From: Candidatus Limnocylindrales bacterium
Lineage (GTDB): Bacteria > Desulfobacterota > Binatia > UBA1149 > CAITLU01
Length of the DNA stretch: 64,000 nucleotides
Direction: 5' to 3'
NCBI GenBank assembly: GCA_035571835.1
Contig: DATNBU010000042.1
Location: 1 to 64,000 of the forward strand
The notes beneath the pieces are model-generated. The model had not been told where the DNA came from and did not search any database. It worked only from the letters and a program-made list of their open reading frames with translations. Below are positions 43,174 through 52,062 of this stretch, piece by piece (position 1 is the first letter of the stretch; each line of letters begins with the position of its first letter). The position numbers and the translations under genes are program-made.

Positions 43174-44367
43174 TCAGACATCGTGCGGCAATCCAAGAAG
43201 CCTCTCGGCGATCACGTTCTTCTGGATATTCGGCGTCCCGCCGCCGATCACGTAGGCAGGCCACGACAGCATCTGGTGCTGCCAGCGCCCCTTGTCGACG
43301 ACGCGGGGTGAATTCTTTGCGAGCCCGCCGAAGCGGCCTTCGATCTCGAGCGCAAGCCGCCCGATCTCGACCTCGAGCTCCGCGCGAAGCAGCTTGTTGA
43401 CGGACGTCTCCGCACCGACTTCCTCGCCGCGAAGCTGCCGCGTGAGAAACCGAAGGCCAGTAAGACGCATCGCCTCGATCATCGTCTCCATGCGCGCGAG
43501 CCGCTGGCGCACGAACGGATCCTCGATCGCCGCGCGGCCGCTGCGCCGGCAGCGCTTCGCGAGATCTTTCAGGTCCTCGAGCGCATGCACCATCGCCGTG
43601 ACTTCGGCGATCGAGCTGCGCTCGTTGGCGAGCGCGTGCTTGGTGACGTCCCAGCCCTGGCCTTCGGCGCCGAGCCGGTTCGCGACCGGCACGCGCACGT
43701 CGTTGAAGAACACCTCGGCAAACGGTGTCTCTCCGTTCATCGTCTTGATCGGCTTTACTTCGATGCCGGGAGAATTCATCGGCACCAGCACGCACGTGAT
43801 GCCCTGGTGCTTGGATCCGCTCGAATCGGTGCGAACCAGCAGGATCATCCACTGCGCCCACATCGCGAGCGACGTCCAGATCTTCTGGCCGGTGATCACG
43901 TAGTGGTCGCCGTCGCGTACGGCCTTGCACTGAAGCGACGCAAGATCGCTTCCGGAGCCGGGCTCCGAGTAGCCCGTGCACCAGTGTTCCTCGGCCCTCA
44001 GAATCGGAGGGATGTAGCGCTGCTTCTGTTCTTCGGTGCCATACTTGATGATGCCGGGCCCTACCCACGCAAGACCCATGTACGAAAGCCCGAGCATCGG
44101 TGCGCGAGCGTTCCCGCACTCCTGCTTGAGGATCATCTGCTCGACGAGGCCGCCGCCTCCGCCACCGACTTCCTTCGGCCACGAAAATCCGACCCAGCCC
44201 TTCTCGTGAAGCGCCTGGTTCCAGGCGAGCAGCTTCGGCAGGCGATCCATCGCCGACTCGATGTCGTCACCACCCGCGCCTTTGTCGCCGCTCGGATTCT
44301 GCTTGGCGAGGAACTCGCGCACTTCGCGGCGGAACGCTTCTTCCTGTTCGGAGAACGTGAAGTCCAT
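43174..44367 (-). CDS. Acyl-CoA dehydrogenase (FadE26-like member of a pair)
   Basis: A 397-residue acyl-CoA dehydrogenase that oxidises acyl-CoA to enoyl-CoA with FAD. It opens MDFTFSEQEEAFRREVREFL and has the FAD-binding CTGYSEPGSGSDLASLQCKA and the C-terminal GGGTPNIQKNVIAERLLGLP seen in actinobacterial FadE26-type subunits. Its ATG is one base after the stop of the next acyl-CoA dehydrogenase gene, so the two are co-translated. Such pairs form alpha2beta2 enzymes on steroid or other bulky side chains. Confidence 0.93.
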   Translation of the reverse strand: MDFTFSEQEEAFRREVREFLAKQNPSGDKGAGGDDIESAMDRLPKLLAWNQALHEKGWVGFSWPKEVGGGGGGLVEQMILKQECGNARAPMLGLSYMGLAWVGPGIIKYGTEEQKQRYIPPILRAEEHWCTGYSEPGSGSDLASLQCKAVRDGDHYVITGQKIWTSLAMWAQWMILLVRTDSSGSKHQGITCVLVPMNSPGIEVKPIKTMNGETPFAEVFFNDVRVPVANRLGAEGQGWDVTKHALANERSSIAEVTAMVHALEDLKDLAKRCRRSGRAAIEDPFVRQRLARMETMIEAMRLTGLRFLTRQLRGEEVGAETSVNKLLRAELEVEIGRLALEIEGRFGGLAKNSPRVVDKGRWQHQMLSWPAYVIGGGTPNIQKNVIAERLLGLPHDV

Positions 44368-44368
44368 G

Positions 44369-45472
44369 TCAGAGCCCCTGCACCGTAAGCAGCCGTTCGT
44401 GATGGTATTCGACGCTGCCGTCGACGCTGCGGCAGTACCTGCCGCGCTTGTAGTAGAGGTGCGCGTCGCATTCCCACGTAAAACCAACCGCGCCGTGGAT
44501 CTGGATTCCGTCTTCGCCCGCGCGATCGAGCGCGATCGAAGCGTACGCCTTGGCCATCGAGACGTGCGCGCGCGCATCGGGAACGTTGTCGACGGCCCAG
44601 GATGCAAAATAGACGAGCGATCTTGCCGATTCGACGTCGACGAAGATCTCGGCGAGCCGGTGCTTGACGCCCTGAAATTTCCCGATGTACTGGCCGAACT
44701 GCTTGCGCACCTTGGCGTACTCGGTCGCAAGCCGCAGCGCCGCATCCGCGGCGCCGACCATTTCGGCCGCGAGCGCAACGGTTGCGGCGTCGAGCACCTT
44801 CTCGAGCTCGCGCCAGACCGTGCCCGCGCCGCCGAGCCGCTGAGAATCGCTTACGCGAACGCCGTCGAGCACGACCTCGGCCGCCCGCGATGTCGCATCG
44901 ATCATGCGAAGCGGCGTAACCGTGATGCCCTCGGCATCGCTCGGTACCGCGTAAAGGCTGATGCCTTCTTCCTCACGCACGGCGATCAGCAGCAGATCGA
45001 CCGCCTGTCCCCACGGAACGAACATCTTCCTCCCTGTGAGGACCGAATCGATCGCCGTCGCCTCGACACCTGCCTGCGTCAGGTCGTCGCTCTCTTCGAG
45101 CACGGCGAGCGATGCGATGAGCTCGCCCGAAGCGATCTGCGGCAGCCACTTCTCCTGCTGCTCGACGGAGCCAAGCGCGGCGATGGCGCGCGCCGCGGCC
45201 GCATTCGCGAGGATCGGCGACGGACAGAGCGAGCGTCCCGCTTCTTCGGCCAGGATCACGAGGTCTTCCCATGAGCGACCGAGGCCGCCGAATTCTTCCG
45301 GAATCGTCAGCGCGGGCCAGCCGAGCTCGGCCATCTTCTTCCACAGACCGGTGTCGTGCGGCTCTTTCGACGCCATGATCGTGCGCACGCGCTCGAGCGG
45401 ACACTCCGAGTCGAGGAAGCGCCGCACCTGGGCCTTGAGCTGTTCCTGATCCGAGCTGAATCCGAATTCCAT
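44369..45472 (-). CDS. Acyl-CoA dehydrogenase (FadE27-like partner subunit)
   Basis: A 367-residue acyl-CoA dehydrogenase. It begins MEFGFSSDQEQLKAQVRRFL and has PALTIPEEFGGLGRSWEDLV, but its FAD-loop region (LAVLEESDDLTQAGVEAT) and its C-terminus (GFTWECDAHLYYKRGRYCRS) are of the degenerate partner type, lacking the usual C-terminal GT-x-E motif. It probably complements the adjacent dehydrogenase in a heterotetramer with one shared active site. ATG 45472 is chosen for the family start. It is divergent from the SDR gene; the promoter must lie in 45473-45601. Confidence 0.9.
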   Translation of the reverse strand: MEFGFSSDQEQLKAQVRRFLDSECPLERVRTIMASKEPHDTGLWKKMAELGWPALTIPEEFGGLGRSWEDLVILAEEAGRSLCPSPILANAAAARAIAALGSVEQQEKWLPQIASGELIASLAVLEESDDLTQAGVEATAIDSVLTGRKMFVPWGQAVDLLLIAVREEEGISLYAVPSDAEGITVTPLRMIDATSRAAEVVLDGVRVSDSQRLGGAGTVWRELEKVLDAATVALAAEMVGAADAALRLATEYAKVRKQFGQYIGKFQGVKHRLAEIFVDVESARSLVYFASWAVDNVPDARAHVSMAKAYASIALDRAGEDGIQIHGAVGFTWECDAHLYYKRGRYCRSVDGSVEYHHERLLTVQGL

Positions 45473-45601
45473 GGCCGCGTTCCTTCCACCGATCTTTACT
45501 ATTTGCAAGACCCTGCATATAAGCCCCGCGCATCTGGCGCGCGCAGCGCGCGCTTGCCGGCGCGCTCTGGGCGCGCCCTATTTTCACCGGAGGTTTTTGA
45601 G

Positions 45602-46507
45602 ATGGCAGATTTCGGACTGAAGGGCCGCACCGCGGTCATTACTGGCGCCGGCGGCGGACTCGGACGTACCCATGCGCTCCTTTTTGCAAAGTACGGAGCC
45701 AATGTGGTCGTCAACGATCTGGGCGGTTCCTTCAAGGGCGAAGGCAAGGGATCGGAGATGGCCGACAAGGTCGTCGACGAGATCAAAGCTGCCGGCGGCA
45801 ATGCGGTCGCCAACTACGATTCGGTTTCCACCGAAGCGGGCGCCAACGGCATCATCAAGACGGCCGTCGACACGTTCGGCAAGATCGACATCCTCGTCAA
45901 CAACGCCGGCATCCTTCGCGACACGTCGTTCGTCAAGATGACCGATGCCGACTGGGATCTCGTGTTCGCGGTGCACATGAAGGGCGCCTACTACTGCACC
46001 AAAGCGGCGTGGGGCCACATGCGCGACCAGAAGTACGGACGCGTCATCCTGACGTCGTCGGCTTCGGGCATCTACGGCAACTTCGGCCAGACCAACTACG
46101 CCGCCGCCAAGATGGGCCTCGTCGGTCTCGGCCAGACGCTCGCGCTCGAAGGCGAGAAGTACAACATCCGCGTCAACATGATCGCTCCGGTCGCCGCGAG
46201 CCGCATGACCGAGTCGCTGATGCCTCCGTTCGTGCTCGAAAAGCTCAAGCCCGAGTGCGTCTCGCCGCTCGTCGTCTACCTCTGCTCGGAGAACGTCGAC
46301 GTCAACGGCGAGCTCTACGAAGTCGGCGCCGGTGCCGTAGCGCGCATCGAAACCCTTCGCAGCAAAGGCCTCGCGATGAACCCCGACGAAATCACCGTCG
46401 AAGCCGTCGCCGAAGCCTGGACGAAGATCAACGACATGACCGACGCGCAGATCCTCCGATCGATCGGAGAATCGACCCAGACCACGCTCGCCCACTGCAT
46501 GAGCTGA
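45602..46507 (+). CDS. 3-Hydroxyacyl-CoA dehydrogenase, SDR family (MFE-2/17beta-HSD4-like)
   Basis: A 301-residue SDR like the dehydrogenase domain of peroxisomal multifunctional enzyme 2. It has VITGAGGGLGRTHALLFAKY, VVVNDLGGSFKGEGKG, NNAGILRDTSFVKMTDADWD, the catalytic SSASGIYGNFGQTNYAAAK and the family C-terminus SPLVVYLCSENVDVNGELYE. It oxidises 3-hydroxyacyl-CoA to 3-ketoacyl-CoA with NAD. GGAGG precedes ATG 45602. The MaoC hydratase gene follows after a palindrome; in eukaryotes both are one protein. Confidence 0.93.
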   Translation: MADFGLKGRTAVITGAGGGLGRTHALLFAKYGANVVVNDLGGSFKGEGKGSEMADKVVDEIKAAGGNAVANYDSVSTEAGANGIIKTAVDTFGKIDILVNNAGILRDTSFVKMTDADWDLVFAVHMKGAYYCTKAAWGHMRDQKYGRVILTSSASGIYGNFGQTNYAAAKMGLVGLGQTLALEGEKYNIRVNMIAPVAASRMTESLMPPFVLEKLKPECVSPLVVYLCSENVDVNGELYEVGAGAVARIETLRSKGLAMNPDEITVEAVAEAWTKINDMTDAQILRSIGESTQTTLAHCMS

Positions 46508-46533
46508 TCGGAGAGAACAGACCACGCTGCGCG

Positions 46534-46618
46534 GCGTTGCCGGGGCGGGGGCGTGCGCGGACGCGCCTATGAGCGCAGCGAATCGAAGCGTACGCGCATG
46601 CCCCCGCCCCGGCGACGC
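46534..46618. repeat. 85-bp GC-rich palindrome, copy 2
   Basis: An inverted repeat of 26 bases on each side (46534-46559 with 46593-46618) around the same centre as the copy at 43061 (GAGCGCAGCGAATCGAAGCG). Two arm differences (T opposite G, G opposite T) keep pairing as G-U wobbles. It sits between the SDR and MaoC genes. Confidence 0.92.
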
Positions 46619-46653
46619 CAACGCCACGCACCGGAATTACAGGAGAGAAGCCC

Positions 46654-47517
46654 ATGTCGATCGACGTTCAGAAAGTCCTCGGGCAGGAGCTCGCGGAGAT
46701 GCCTTTCGAGTGGAAGGAGCGCGACATCATTCTGTATGCGCTCGGTCTCGGAGTCGGCGTCGGTGAAGTCCCGACCAGCGAGAACGTGCTGCGCTACACG
46801 TACGAGAACCAGCTCAAGGCCATTCCCACGTATGGCGTCGTGCCGGCGTTCCCCGCGCTGACCGGCGTGCTGTCGGTTCCGGGTTTCGAGATCAATCCGA
46901 TGATGATCCTGCACGGCGAGCAGACGACCGAAGTGCTGTGCAAGGAAGTTCCGACCCGCGCCGACACGCTGACCAGCGCGAAAGTCACCGGCATCTTCGA
47001 CAAGGGCAAGGGCGCGCTCGTTACGCTCGAAGCAATCACGAAGGTGAAGGGCGGCGAAGACCTGTTCCGCAACGAGTTCGGAATCTTCGTGCGCGGCGAA
47101 GGCGGATTCGGCGGGCCCTCGGGTCCGGCGCCCGGCAACGAAGCGCCCGCCCGTGAACCGGACGCCGTCCGCGAGTATCCGACGATGCCGCACCAGGCCG
47201 TGCTCTACCGCCTGTCCGGCGACTACAATCCGCTGCACATCGATCCGCAGTTCGCCGCGTTCGGCGGATTCGACCGGCCGATCCTTCACGGCCTGTGCAC
47301 GTACGGCAACGTCGCGCGCGCCGTGATCGACGAATACACCGACGGCGACCCCACGAAATTCCGCTCGATCAAGGTGCGTTTCTCGGCCCCTGTGATGCCC
47401 GGCGAGACCATCGTCGTGAAGATGTGGAAGGAATCCGCGACCGACATCCTGTGCGAGGCGTCGGTCAAGGAGCGGCAGCTCGCGGTCGTCAAGAACGCGC
47501 GGGTCACGCTTCGCTGA
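46654..47517 (+). CDS. MaoC-like 2-enoyl-CoA hydratase (hydratase 2)
   Basis: A 287-residue double-hotdog hydratase like the hydratase-2 domain of MFE-2. The catalytic motif is YRLSGDYNPLHIDPQFAAFG, with the Asp and His, followed by GFDRPILHGLCTYG. The first half carries the substrate-side hotdog. It hydrates trans-2-enoyl-CoA to the R-3-hydroxyacyl-CoA, the substrate of the SDR upstream. Its ATG follows an AGGAGAG site. Together with the SDR, the paired dehydrogenases and the thiolase it completes one beta-oxidation round. Confidence 0.94.
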   Translation: MSIDVQKVLGQELAEMPFEWKERDIILYALGLGVGVGEVPTSENVLRYTYENQLKAIPTYGVVPAFPALTGVLSVPGFEINPMMILHGEQTTEVLCKEVPTRADTLTSAKVTGIFDKGKGALVTLEAITKVKGGEDLFRNEFGIFVRGEGGFGGPSGPAPGNEAPAREPDAVREYPTMPHQAVLYRLSGDYNPLHIDPQFAAFGGFDRPILHGLCTYGNVARAVIDEYTDGDPTKFRSIKVRFSAPVMPGETIVVKMWKESATDILCEASVKERQLAVVKNARVTLR

Positions 47518-47532
47518 CGGAGCCGCAGGCGC

Positions 47533-48321
47533 GTGCCGAAGGTCGCATCACGCAAGCCGCCCGGTCCGGCTCGCAAGCGTTCGGCCGCCGGACTTTCGAC
47601 GAGCTCGAAGGCCCCGGCGGCGAAGCCGCGCCCGGCGCCGGCCGCCAAGACTTCGCCGCGGCCGGTCCGAAAACGAATCGCCGACGTGGCGGCCGACGAC
47701 GCGCGTCCGGCGCGTCGCCGCAACAGAGAGCAGACCATCAACGACATCCTCGATGCGGCCGAGCGGCTTCTCGATCAGAAGGGTCCCGACGGTTTCGGCC
47801 TGGCCGAGCTCGGCCGCGCCGCCGGAGTTTCGTTCGGCCTGATCCATCATTACTTCGGCGGCAAGGAAGGACTGCTGCGCGAAGTCCTGCGGCGCACGCT
47901 GCGGCAGATGGGACGAGAGATCCGTCGTATCCAGGAGACCGGAGCGTTCTGGGACACCAAGGCGCCTGCCGTGGTCGTCGTGTTCGACACCTACCTTCGC
48001 AAACCCGGCTTTGCCCGGCTGATGGCGTGGGGCCTGCTCAAGGATCTGCTCGTCGCCGAGGAAGTCTCGCTCGAGGTCCAGCGCGACCGTGAGGCCCTCG
48101 ACATGATGGTCGATCGACTTCGCGAAGGGATGCCCGGGGCAAGCCGCATCGACGCGGCTGCACTGACGACGCTGCTGACCAGCGCGGTGCTCGGATTCAA
48201 CCTGCTGCGGCCGCTGCTCGTGCAGACGCGAGGCTGGAACGCGAGGTCGGATGAAATCCTTCGCGAGCAGCTTGTCCGGGCCATGATCTCGATCGCACGG
48301 CCGAAGTCCAACCGGGCCTGA
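47533..48321 (+). CDS. TetR-family regulator with Lys/Ala/Pro-rich N-terminal tail
   Basis: A 262-residue regulator. The first 65 residues are a basic low-complexity tail (KVASRKPPGPARKRSAAGLS and AKTSPRPVRKRI). Residues 68-120 hold the TetR helix-turn-helix (TINDILDAAERLLDQKGPDG then LGRAAGVSFGLIHHYFGGKE), and the rest a ligand-binding domain. The GTG 47533 start lies 15 bases after the MaoC stop; a later start inside would remove the tail. It probably controls the beta-oxidation genes around it, which is inference from position. Confidence 0.87.
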   Translation: MPKVASRKPPGPARKRSAAGLSTSSKAPAAKPRPAPAAKTSPRPVRKRIADVAADDARPARRRNREQTINDILDAAERLLDQKGPDGFGLAELGRAAGVSFGLIHHYFGGKEGLLREVLRRTLRQMGREIRRIQETGAFWDTKAPAVVVVFDTYLRKPGFARLMAWGLLKDLLVAEEVSLEVQRDREALDMMVDRLREGMPGASRIDAAALTTLLTSAVLGFNLLRPLLVQTRGWNARSDEILREQLVRAMISIARPKSNRA

Positions 48322-48488
48322 TCCGCACGATCGGGATGTGAGGGATGTGCGGGCGTTCAAGCCCGCCGAATTGCCGACAGGTGGACTGAATGCTAAGACC
48401 GACGGAGGAGTGGGAGCGGATGGCCGCACCGCGCGCAGCTGCCAAGTCCGGCCCTGATGTCTGACCAGCACGTTCCATGGAGGGATCG

Positions 48489-49367
48489 ATGAAGATGAAG
48501 AGGATGTTCCTTGTGGGCTCGTTGTGCGCCGCCGCGCTGACGGCCGCCGCCATTGCCGAGGCCGCCGATGACGTGGTCGTCGAAGCTCCGGCCAGCAACT
48601 CGGCAGCCATCGCGGCGTCAGACGCCGCAGCTGCCGCGCCGAAGGACGAGACCGTCAAGCTGCGCGGCTTCTATGGAGGCGGCTCGATCGGAGGAAGCTT
48701 CTTCGAGGGCGGCGGGAGGCACTCGCGGATCTACAACCGCAGCAGCGACGACGACAACGGGGACGGCGTGCCCGATGCGTTCGACGCCGACCACATCAGC
48801 AACGAGAACAACTTCATGTGGACCGCGTTCTTCGGCTACCGGATGGCCGACTGGCTCGGCGTCGAGGTCGGCTGGACCGATATCGGCGGATTCAAGGCGT
48901 CGCACGACGCGAACCCGGCCTACACGAACGACCGCGACACCAAGATCAGCCCGTCGGTCAACGGACTGGAAGCACGCCTGCGGGCCTGGGTCCCGCTCGG
49001 AACCGACCGCGTCGCCGGCATCGGCGGAATCGGCGTCTTCGTATTCCAGTCGCACGGTAACAAGCAGTGCAGCGGCCGTGTCGCCGGAGTTTCCGACCCG
49101 TGCAACAAGGGTGTGGGCCACTTCGACCAGGCGCCGAAGGCGCTCGATCCGAAGGAGGACAGCGGCCAGGCACTCACGATCAGCGCCGGGCTTCAGTTCC
49201 GCGTGACCGACAACATTCTGCTCCGCACGGAGTATCAGCACTTCTTCTCGGTGCTCGACCAGGGCGTCGACATGGTCACGGCAAGCGTGGTCTTCGGGTT
49301 CTGGGATGTGTTCGGCCAGGGCAGAGCGGGCGGCAGCGACGACCTGGGTGGCGTGGTCGTCGAGTAG
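48489..49367 (+). CDS. Outer-membrane beta-barrel protein
   Basis: A 292-residue exported protein. A signal peptide ends near IAEAADDV (residue 26), an Ala-rich linker follows, then beta-strand pairs such as RGFYGGGSIGGSFFEGG, WTAFFGYRMADWLGVEVGW and VNGLEARLRAWVPLG. A short insert (SSDDDNGDGVPDAFDADH) is an Asp-rich calcium-binding-like loop. The ATG at 48489 lies five bases after GGAGGG. The C-terminal part LRTEYQHFFSVLDQGVDMVT is OmpA-barrel-like. A strong terminator follows. Function unknown. Confidence 0.78.
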   Translation: MKMKRMFLVGSLCAAALTAAAIAEAADDVVVEAPASNSAAIAASDAAAAAPKDETVKLRGFYGGGSIGGSFFEGGGRHSRIYNRSSDDDNGDGVPDAFDADHISNENNFMWTAFFGYRMADWLGVEVGWTDIGGFKASHDANPAYTNDRDTKISPSVNGLEARLRAWVPLGTDRVAGIGGIGVFVFQSHGNKQCSGRVAGVSDPCNKGVGHFDQAPKALDPKEDSGQALTISAGLQFRVTDNILLRTEYQHFFSVLDQGVDMVTASVVFGFWDVFGQGRAGGSDDLGGVVVE

Positions 49368-49429
49368 CTGGACATCAGCGATCTGCGGGGACGGCTGCAC
49401 ATCGTCGGCAGCGGTTCGCCGCACAAGGC

Positions 49430-49466
49430 AAAGGCCGCGGAGCGACGTTTCCGCGGCCTTTTCTTT
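49430..49466 (+). terminator. Intrinsic terminator of the outer-membrane protein gene
   Basis: AAAGGCCGCGGA (49430-49441) pairs with TCCGCGGCCTTT (49450-49461) and TTTTCTTTT follows. Confidence 0.88.
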
Positions 49467-49617
49467 TGTCGGCAGCACCCTCTGTTGGCGCACATCACGT
49501 GCGCGCAGCGAGAGTTGACGTCACCGCCCGCGTCGGACCTAATCTGCGCCTGGCCGAAACAATTCGCCGGCGCGCACGCGCGGACCGGCCCTTGAATCCA
49601 TGGGGAGCTCTACTGGT

Positions 49618-50019
49618 ATGAAGTCACGTTACATCGTTGCAACATCGCTTGGCGTCATGCTGCTGGCTGCATGCTCGGCCAACAAACAGTCGGCGTCGCA
49701 CGCCGAAGGCTCGCACGAGACCGCGAAAGCCGAGGCGCCCGCCAAGGAGAAGGGCAATCCCGGCCGGCCCGCTCCGGCAGGCTCACCGCTGGCCAAGATC
49801 CAGGACGGAATGGCCGATACCGACGTGCGGCGAATCCTCGGCGAACCGGACAGCTCGAAGAGCTACATGACCGGCAAGCAGTTCATTCCGTACTACTACG
49901 GTCCGGATACCGGGCGCACCGAATACATCTACAAGGGTCTCGGCCGCATCACGCTGACGCGTAACCGCTACAGCGGCGGCCTCAAGGTGATCCGCGTGGA
50001 CTACGATCCGAACATCTGA
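49618..50019 (+). CDS. BamE/SmpA-like lipoprotein
   Basis: A 133-residue lipoprotein. The signal MKSRYIVATSLGVMLLAAC gives a lipidated Cys at residue 19. A charged linker of 40 residues leads to a small domain with KIQDGMADTDVRRILGEPDS and FIPYYYGPDTGRTEYIYKGL, the pattern of the BamE/SmpA fold (K-I-x-x-G-M-x2-x-V and the following beta strands). GGGGAG precedes ATG 49618. It is probably an outer-membrane assembly or stress-related lipoprotein; the fold call is by resemblance. Confidence 0.72.
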   Translation: MKSRYIVATSLGVMLLAACSANKQSASHAEGSHETAKAEAPAKEKGNPGRPAPAGSPLAKIQDGMADTDVRRILGEPDSSKSYMTGKQFIPYYYGPDTGRTEYIYKGLGRITLTRNRYSGGLKVIRVDYDPNI

Positions 50020-50072
50020 CGCGTTCGTCCGCAGCAGCAGAACGGTTCCGGGCCGTTCCGCGGTTCAAAAAG

Positions 50073-50109
50073 AAAGAGGGCTGGATCATGACGATCCAGC
50101 CCTCTTTTT
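50073..50109. terminator. Bidirectional intrinsic terminator
   Basis: AAAGAGGGCTGGATC (50073-50087) pairs perfectly with 50093-50107 around a 5-base loop, with T-runs on both strands. It lies between the convergent lipoprotein and outer-membrane protein genes. Confidence 0.92.
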
Positions 50110-50135
50110 CGTTCCTCGACGGAACGGTTCGCTCG

Positions 50136-51059
50136 TCAGATCCCGTTCGCGCTGAACGCGATGCCGAGTCCTGCCTGCCAGTTCGGCGCGTTGTCGCACA
50201 GGCCGACACCGACCGTCGGGCGGATGACGAGCTCGTTGTCGCCGCCAACCCCGATGTAGATGTCCGCGCCGGGAATGATGCTGACCGGATCGTTGTCGCC
50301 GCTGCCTACCGCTTCGCTGGTGAAGTGCTCATGCTGGATTTCAGCCCGTGCGACCACCATGTCGCCGATTGGGACGAGCACGCCCAGGTTGTTGTCGAAG
50401 CGGTCGAACACGTCATCGGCGTCGCTGTTCGGCAGATTGTCGAACCGATGCGTGTCGGGATCCGTCGTCACGTAGTAGCCGGCGTGGTAACGGATGCTGG
50501 CCGGACCGGCCATCACGCCGACGGTCAGGAAAGGCTCGAAGCCATACGCATTGGTACCGAAGTGCGTTCCGTTGTCATGCCCGGCAGTCGGGAACGTCGC
50601 GACCAGTCCCGCACCGAACGTAAAGATGTCGGTACGGACCGGCATGACCTTGCCCCACAGCCGAAGGTCGCCGAATGCACTGGCACCATCGCCCGAGACG
50701 TGGTCCTGCTGAACGTAGAGGTACGGCATCAGCGCGCCGACCTCGAACAGGTCCTTTCCGTACGAGATATGGAGATCGGTATTGACCGCCTCGAAGTCTC
50801 CGGAATGGTCGTAGTAATGAATCCCGTACATCGAATCGAGCTCGACCCACAGGCCATGCGTCGTCTCGGCGTCTGTCAGGAAGCCCGCGAACTTGTGCAT
50901 CGCGCGCGGAGTGGGTGGCTCCGGTGTCGGTACGGCTGCCGGCAACGGGGCCGGGATTTCTTCGGCCTGCTCGGCTTCACCGTATGCGCCTGCGAATGCG
51001 AACGTCGTTGCGCCCAGCATTGCGGACGCGAACACCACAGAAAAAAGTCCTTTCTTCAT
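50136..51059 (-). CDS. Outer-membrane beta-barrel protein (phenol-degradation/MetA-like)
   Basis: A 307-residue exported protein. A signal peptide ends at TTFAFAGAYG (residue 24), a Pro/Glu linker runs to about 50, then a barrel follows with strands THGLWVELDSMYGIHYYDHS, LFEVGALMPYLYVQQDHV, FTFGAGLVATFPTAG and FDNNLGVLVPIGDMVVARAE. It resembles outer-membrane channels of the phenol-degradation (MetA-pathway) family that import hydrophobic compounds, which would suit the catabolic genes nearby. The start is ATG 51059. Assignment is by shape. Confidence 0.74.
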   Translation of the reverse strand: MKKGLFSVVFASAMLGATTFAFAGAYGEAEQAEEIPAPLPAAVPTPEPPTPRAMHKFAGFLTDAETTHGLWVELDSMYGIHYYDHSGDFEAVNTDLHISYGKDLFEVGALMPYLYVQQDHVSGDGASAFGDLRLWGKVMPVRTDIFTFGAGLVATFPTAGHDNGTHFGTNAYGFEPFLTVGVMAGPASIRYHAGYYVTTDPDTHRFDNLPNSDADDVFDRFDNNLGVLVPIGDMVVARAEIQHEHFTSEAVGSGDNDPVSIIPGADIYIGVGGDNELVIRPTVGVGLCDNAPNWQAGLGIAFSANGI

Positions 51060-51305
51060 CGAAATGCCTCCTGAGAGCTTCCCGTTTTTGATTGTGCCGA
51101 ATTTCGCATTCCGGCCGCGACAGTCAACTGACCCCTCGAGCTCCCCTTCGTTCGTCAGACGATGGTAGCAGTTTTATGCGAACACCACCGCATCCCGGGC
51201 AGAGAATTGCATGAAACCATGTTCACGGTGGTGAGACCTCGGTCACCGCGCCCGTACGACGCAATGGGGGGCGAGGTCTTCTGAACAAAAATGTGCAGCC
51301 CTCGA

Positions 51306-51878
51306 TTAGTAGAACCGGTAGAGCACACCGAACGTGATCGGGACGATGCCGTAGTCCGAGCTTTTCCCGGTCGGCAGAAAGTAGCCGACGTCGGCCGAAA
51401 ACGCCCAGTTGCGGGTCGCGTAGACCTCGAGTCCGCCGGCAAAACGGAATGCGACGTTCGAATCGCCCTTGTCGCCGCCGTTGTCCCTGGCGGCGTTCGA
51501 CGGATCGACCTTGGCGTAATCCGCGCCAAACAGGGCGTACGGCTGGACGATCCCGTGAAACGGATAGAATTTGCCGTTCAGGCCGATCATCCAGATGTTG
51601 GTGTCGCCGGACCCGGCGTTATCGTCGAAGGCGAGATAGTGTTCCCAGTCCAGCTCGAGCGCGAACCATTCGTTGAAGCGGTAACCGCCCTTGACGTAGT
51701 AGCCCCAGCTGTCGTCGAATTTGACGCCGCTTACGTCGAAATTCTCGAAAGCATAGGCGCCGCCGGCCCCGACGAACGGTCCGGAGCGTCCATACTCCTG
51801 ATCCGCCGCGCGGGCCGTAGTGGCTGAAGCCACAAGTGCGACGGCCGATAAGAGTGCTGCAATACGGGTCCACGACAT
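51306..51878 (-). CDS. OMP_b-brl-type small outer-membrane barrel
   Basis: A 190-residue exported protein. A signal peptide ends at TARAADQEYG (residue 25). An eight-stranded-type barrel follows: GPFVGAGGAYAFENFDVSG, WGYYVKGGYRFNEWFALEL, GVKF-type turns, LNGKFYPFHGIVQPYALFGA, and FRFAGGLEVYATRNWAFSAD. It ends PITFGVLYRFY with a terminal aromatic residue, the Bam signal. GGAGGA precedes ATG 51878. The function is unknown; such barrels are often structural or adhesive. Confidence 0.78.
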   Translation of the reverse strand: MSWTRIAALLSAVALVASATTARAADQEYGRSGPFVGAGGAYAFENFDVSGVKFDDSWGYYVKGGYRFNEWFALELDWEHYLAFDDNAGSGDTNIWMIGLNGKFYPFHGIVQPYALFGADYAKVDPSNAARDNGGDKGDSNVAFRFAGGLEVYATRNWAFSADVGYFLPTGKSSDYGIVPITFGVLYRFY

Positions 51879-52062
51879 GTGCGATTCCTCCAGTGGTCGT
51901 TTTCGGTCCGGATCGGAGACTGGTTCGCGAAACACGCCCTGCATCCGCCGCAGTCGCAAGCCGCCTGGCCCGCTCGACGCACTATATTCACCGCTGAAAA
52001 AGCGCGCAATGAAATGGCGGTCGGAACACCCCCGAAAGGCGATGCGAATTCCGCGAGGGTCC

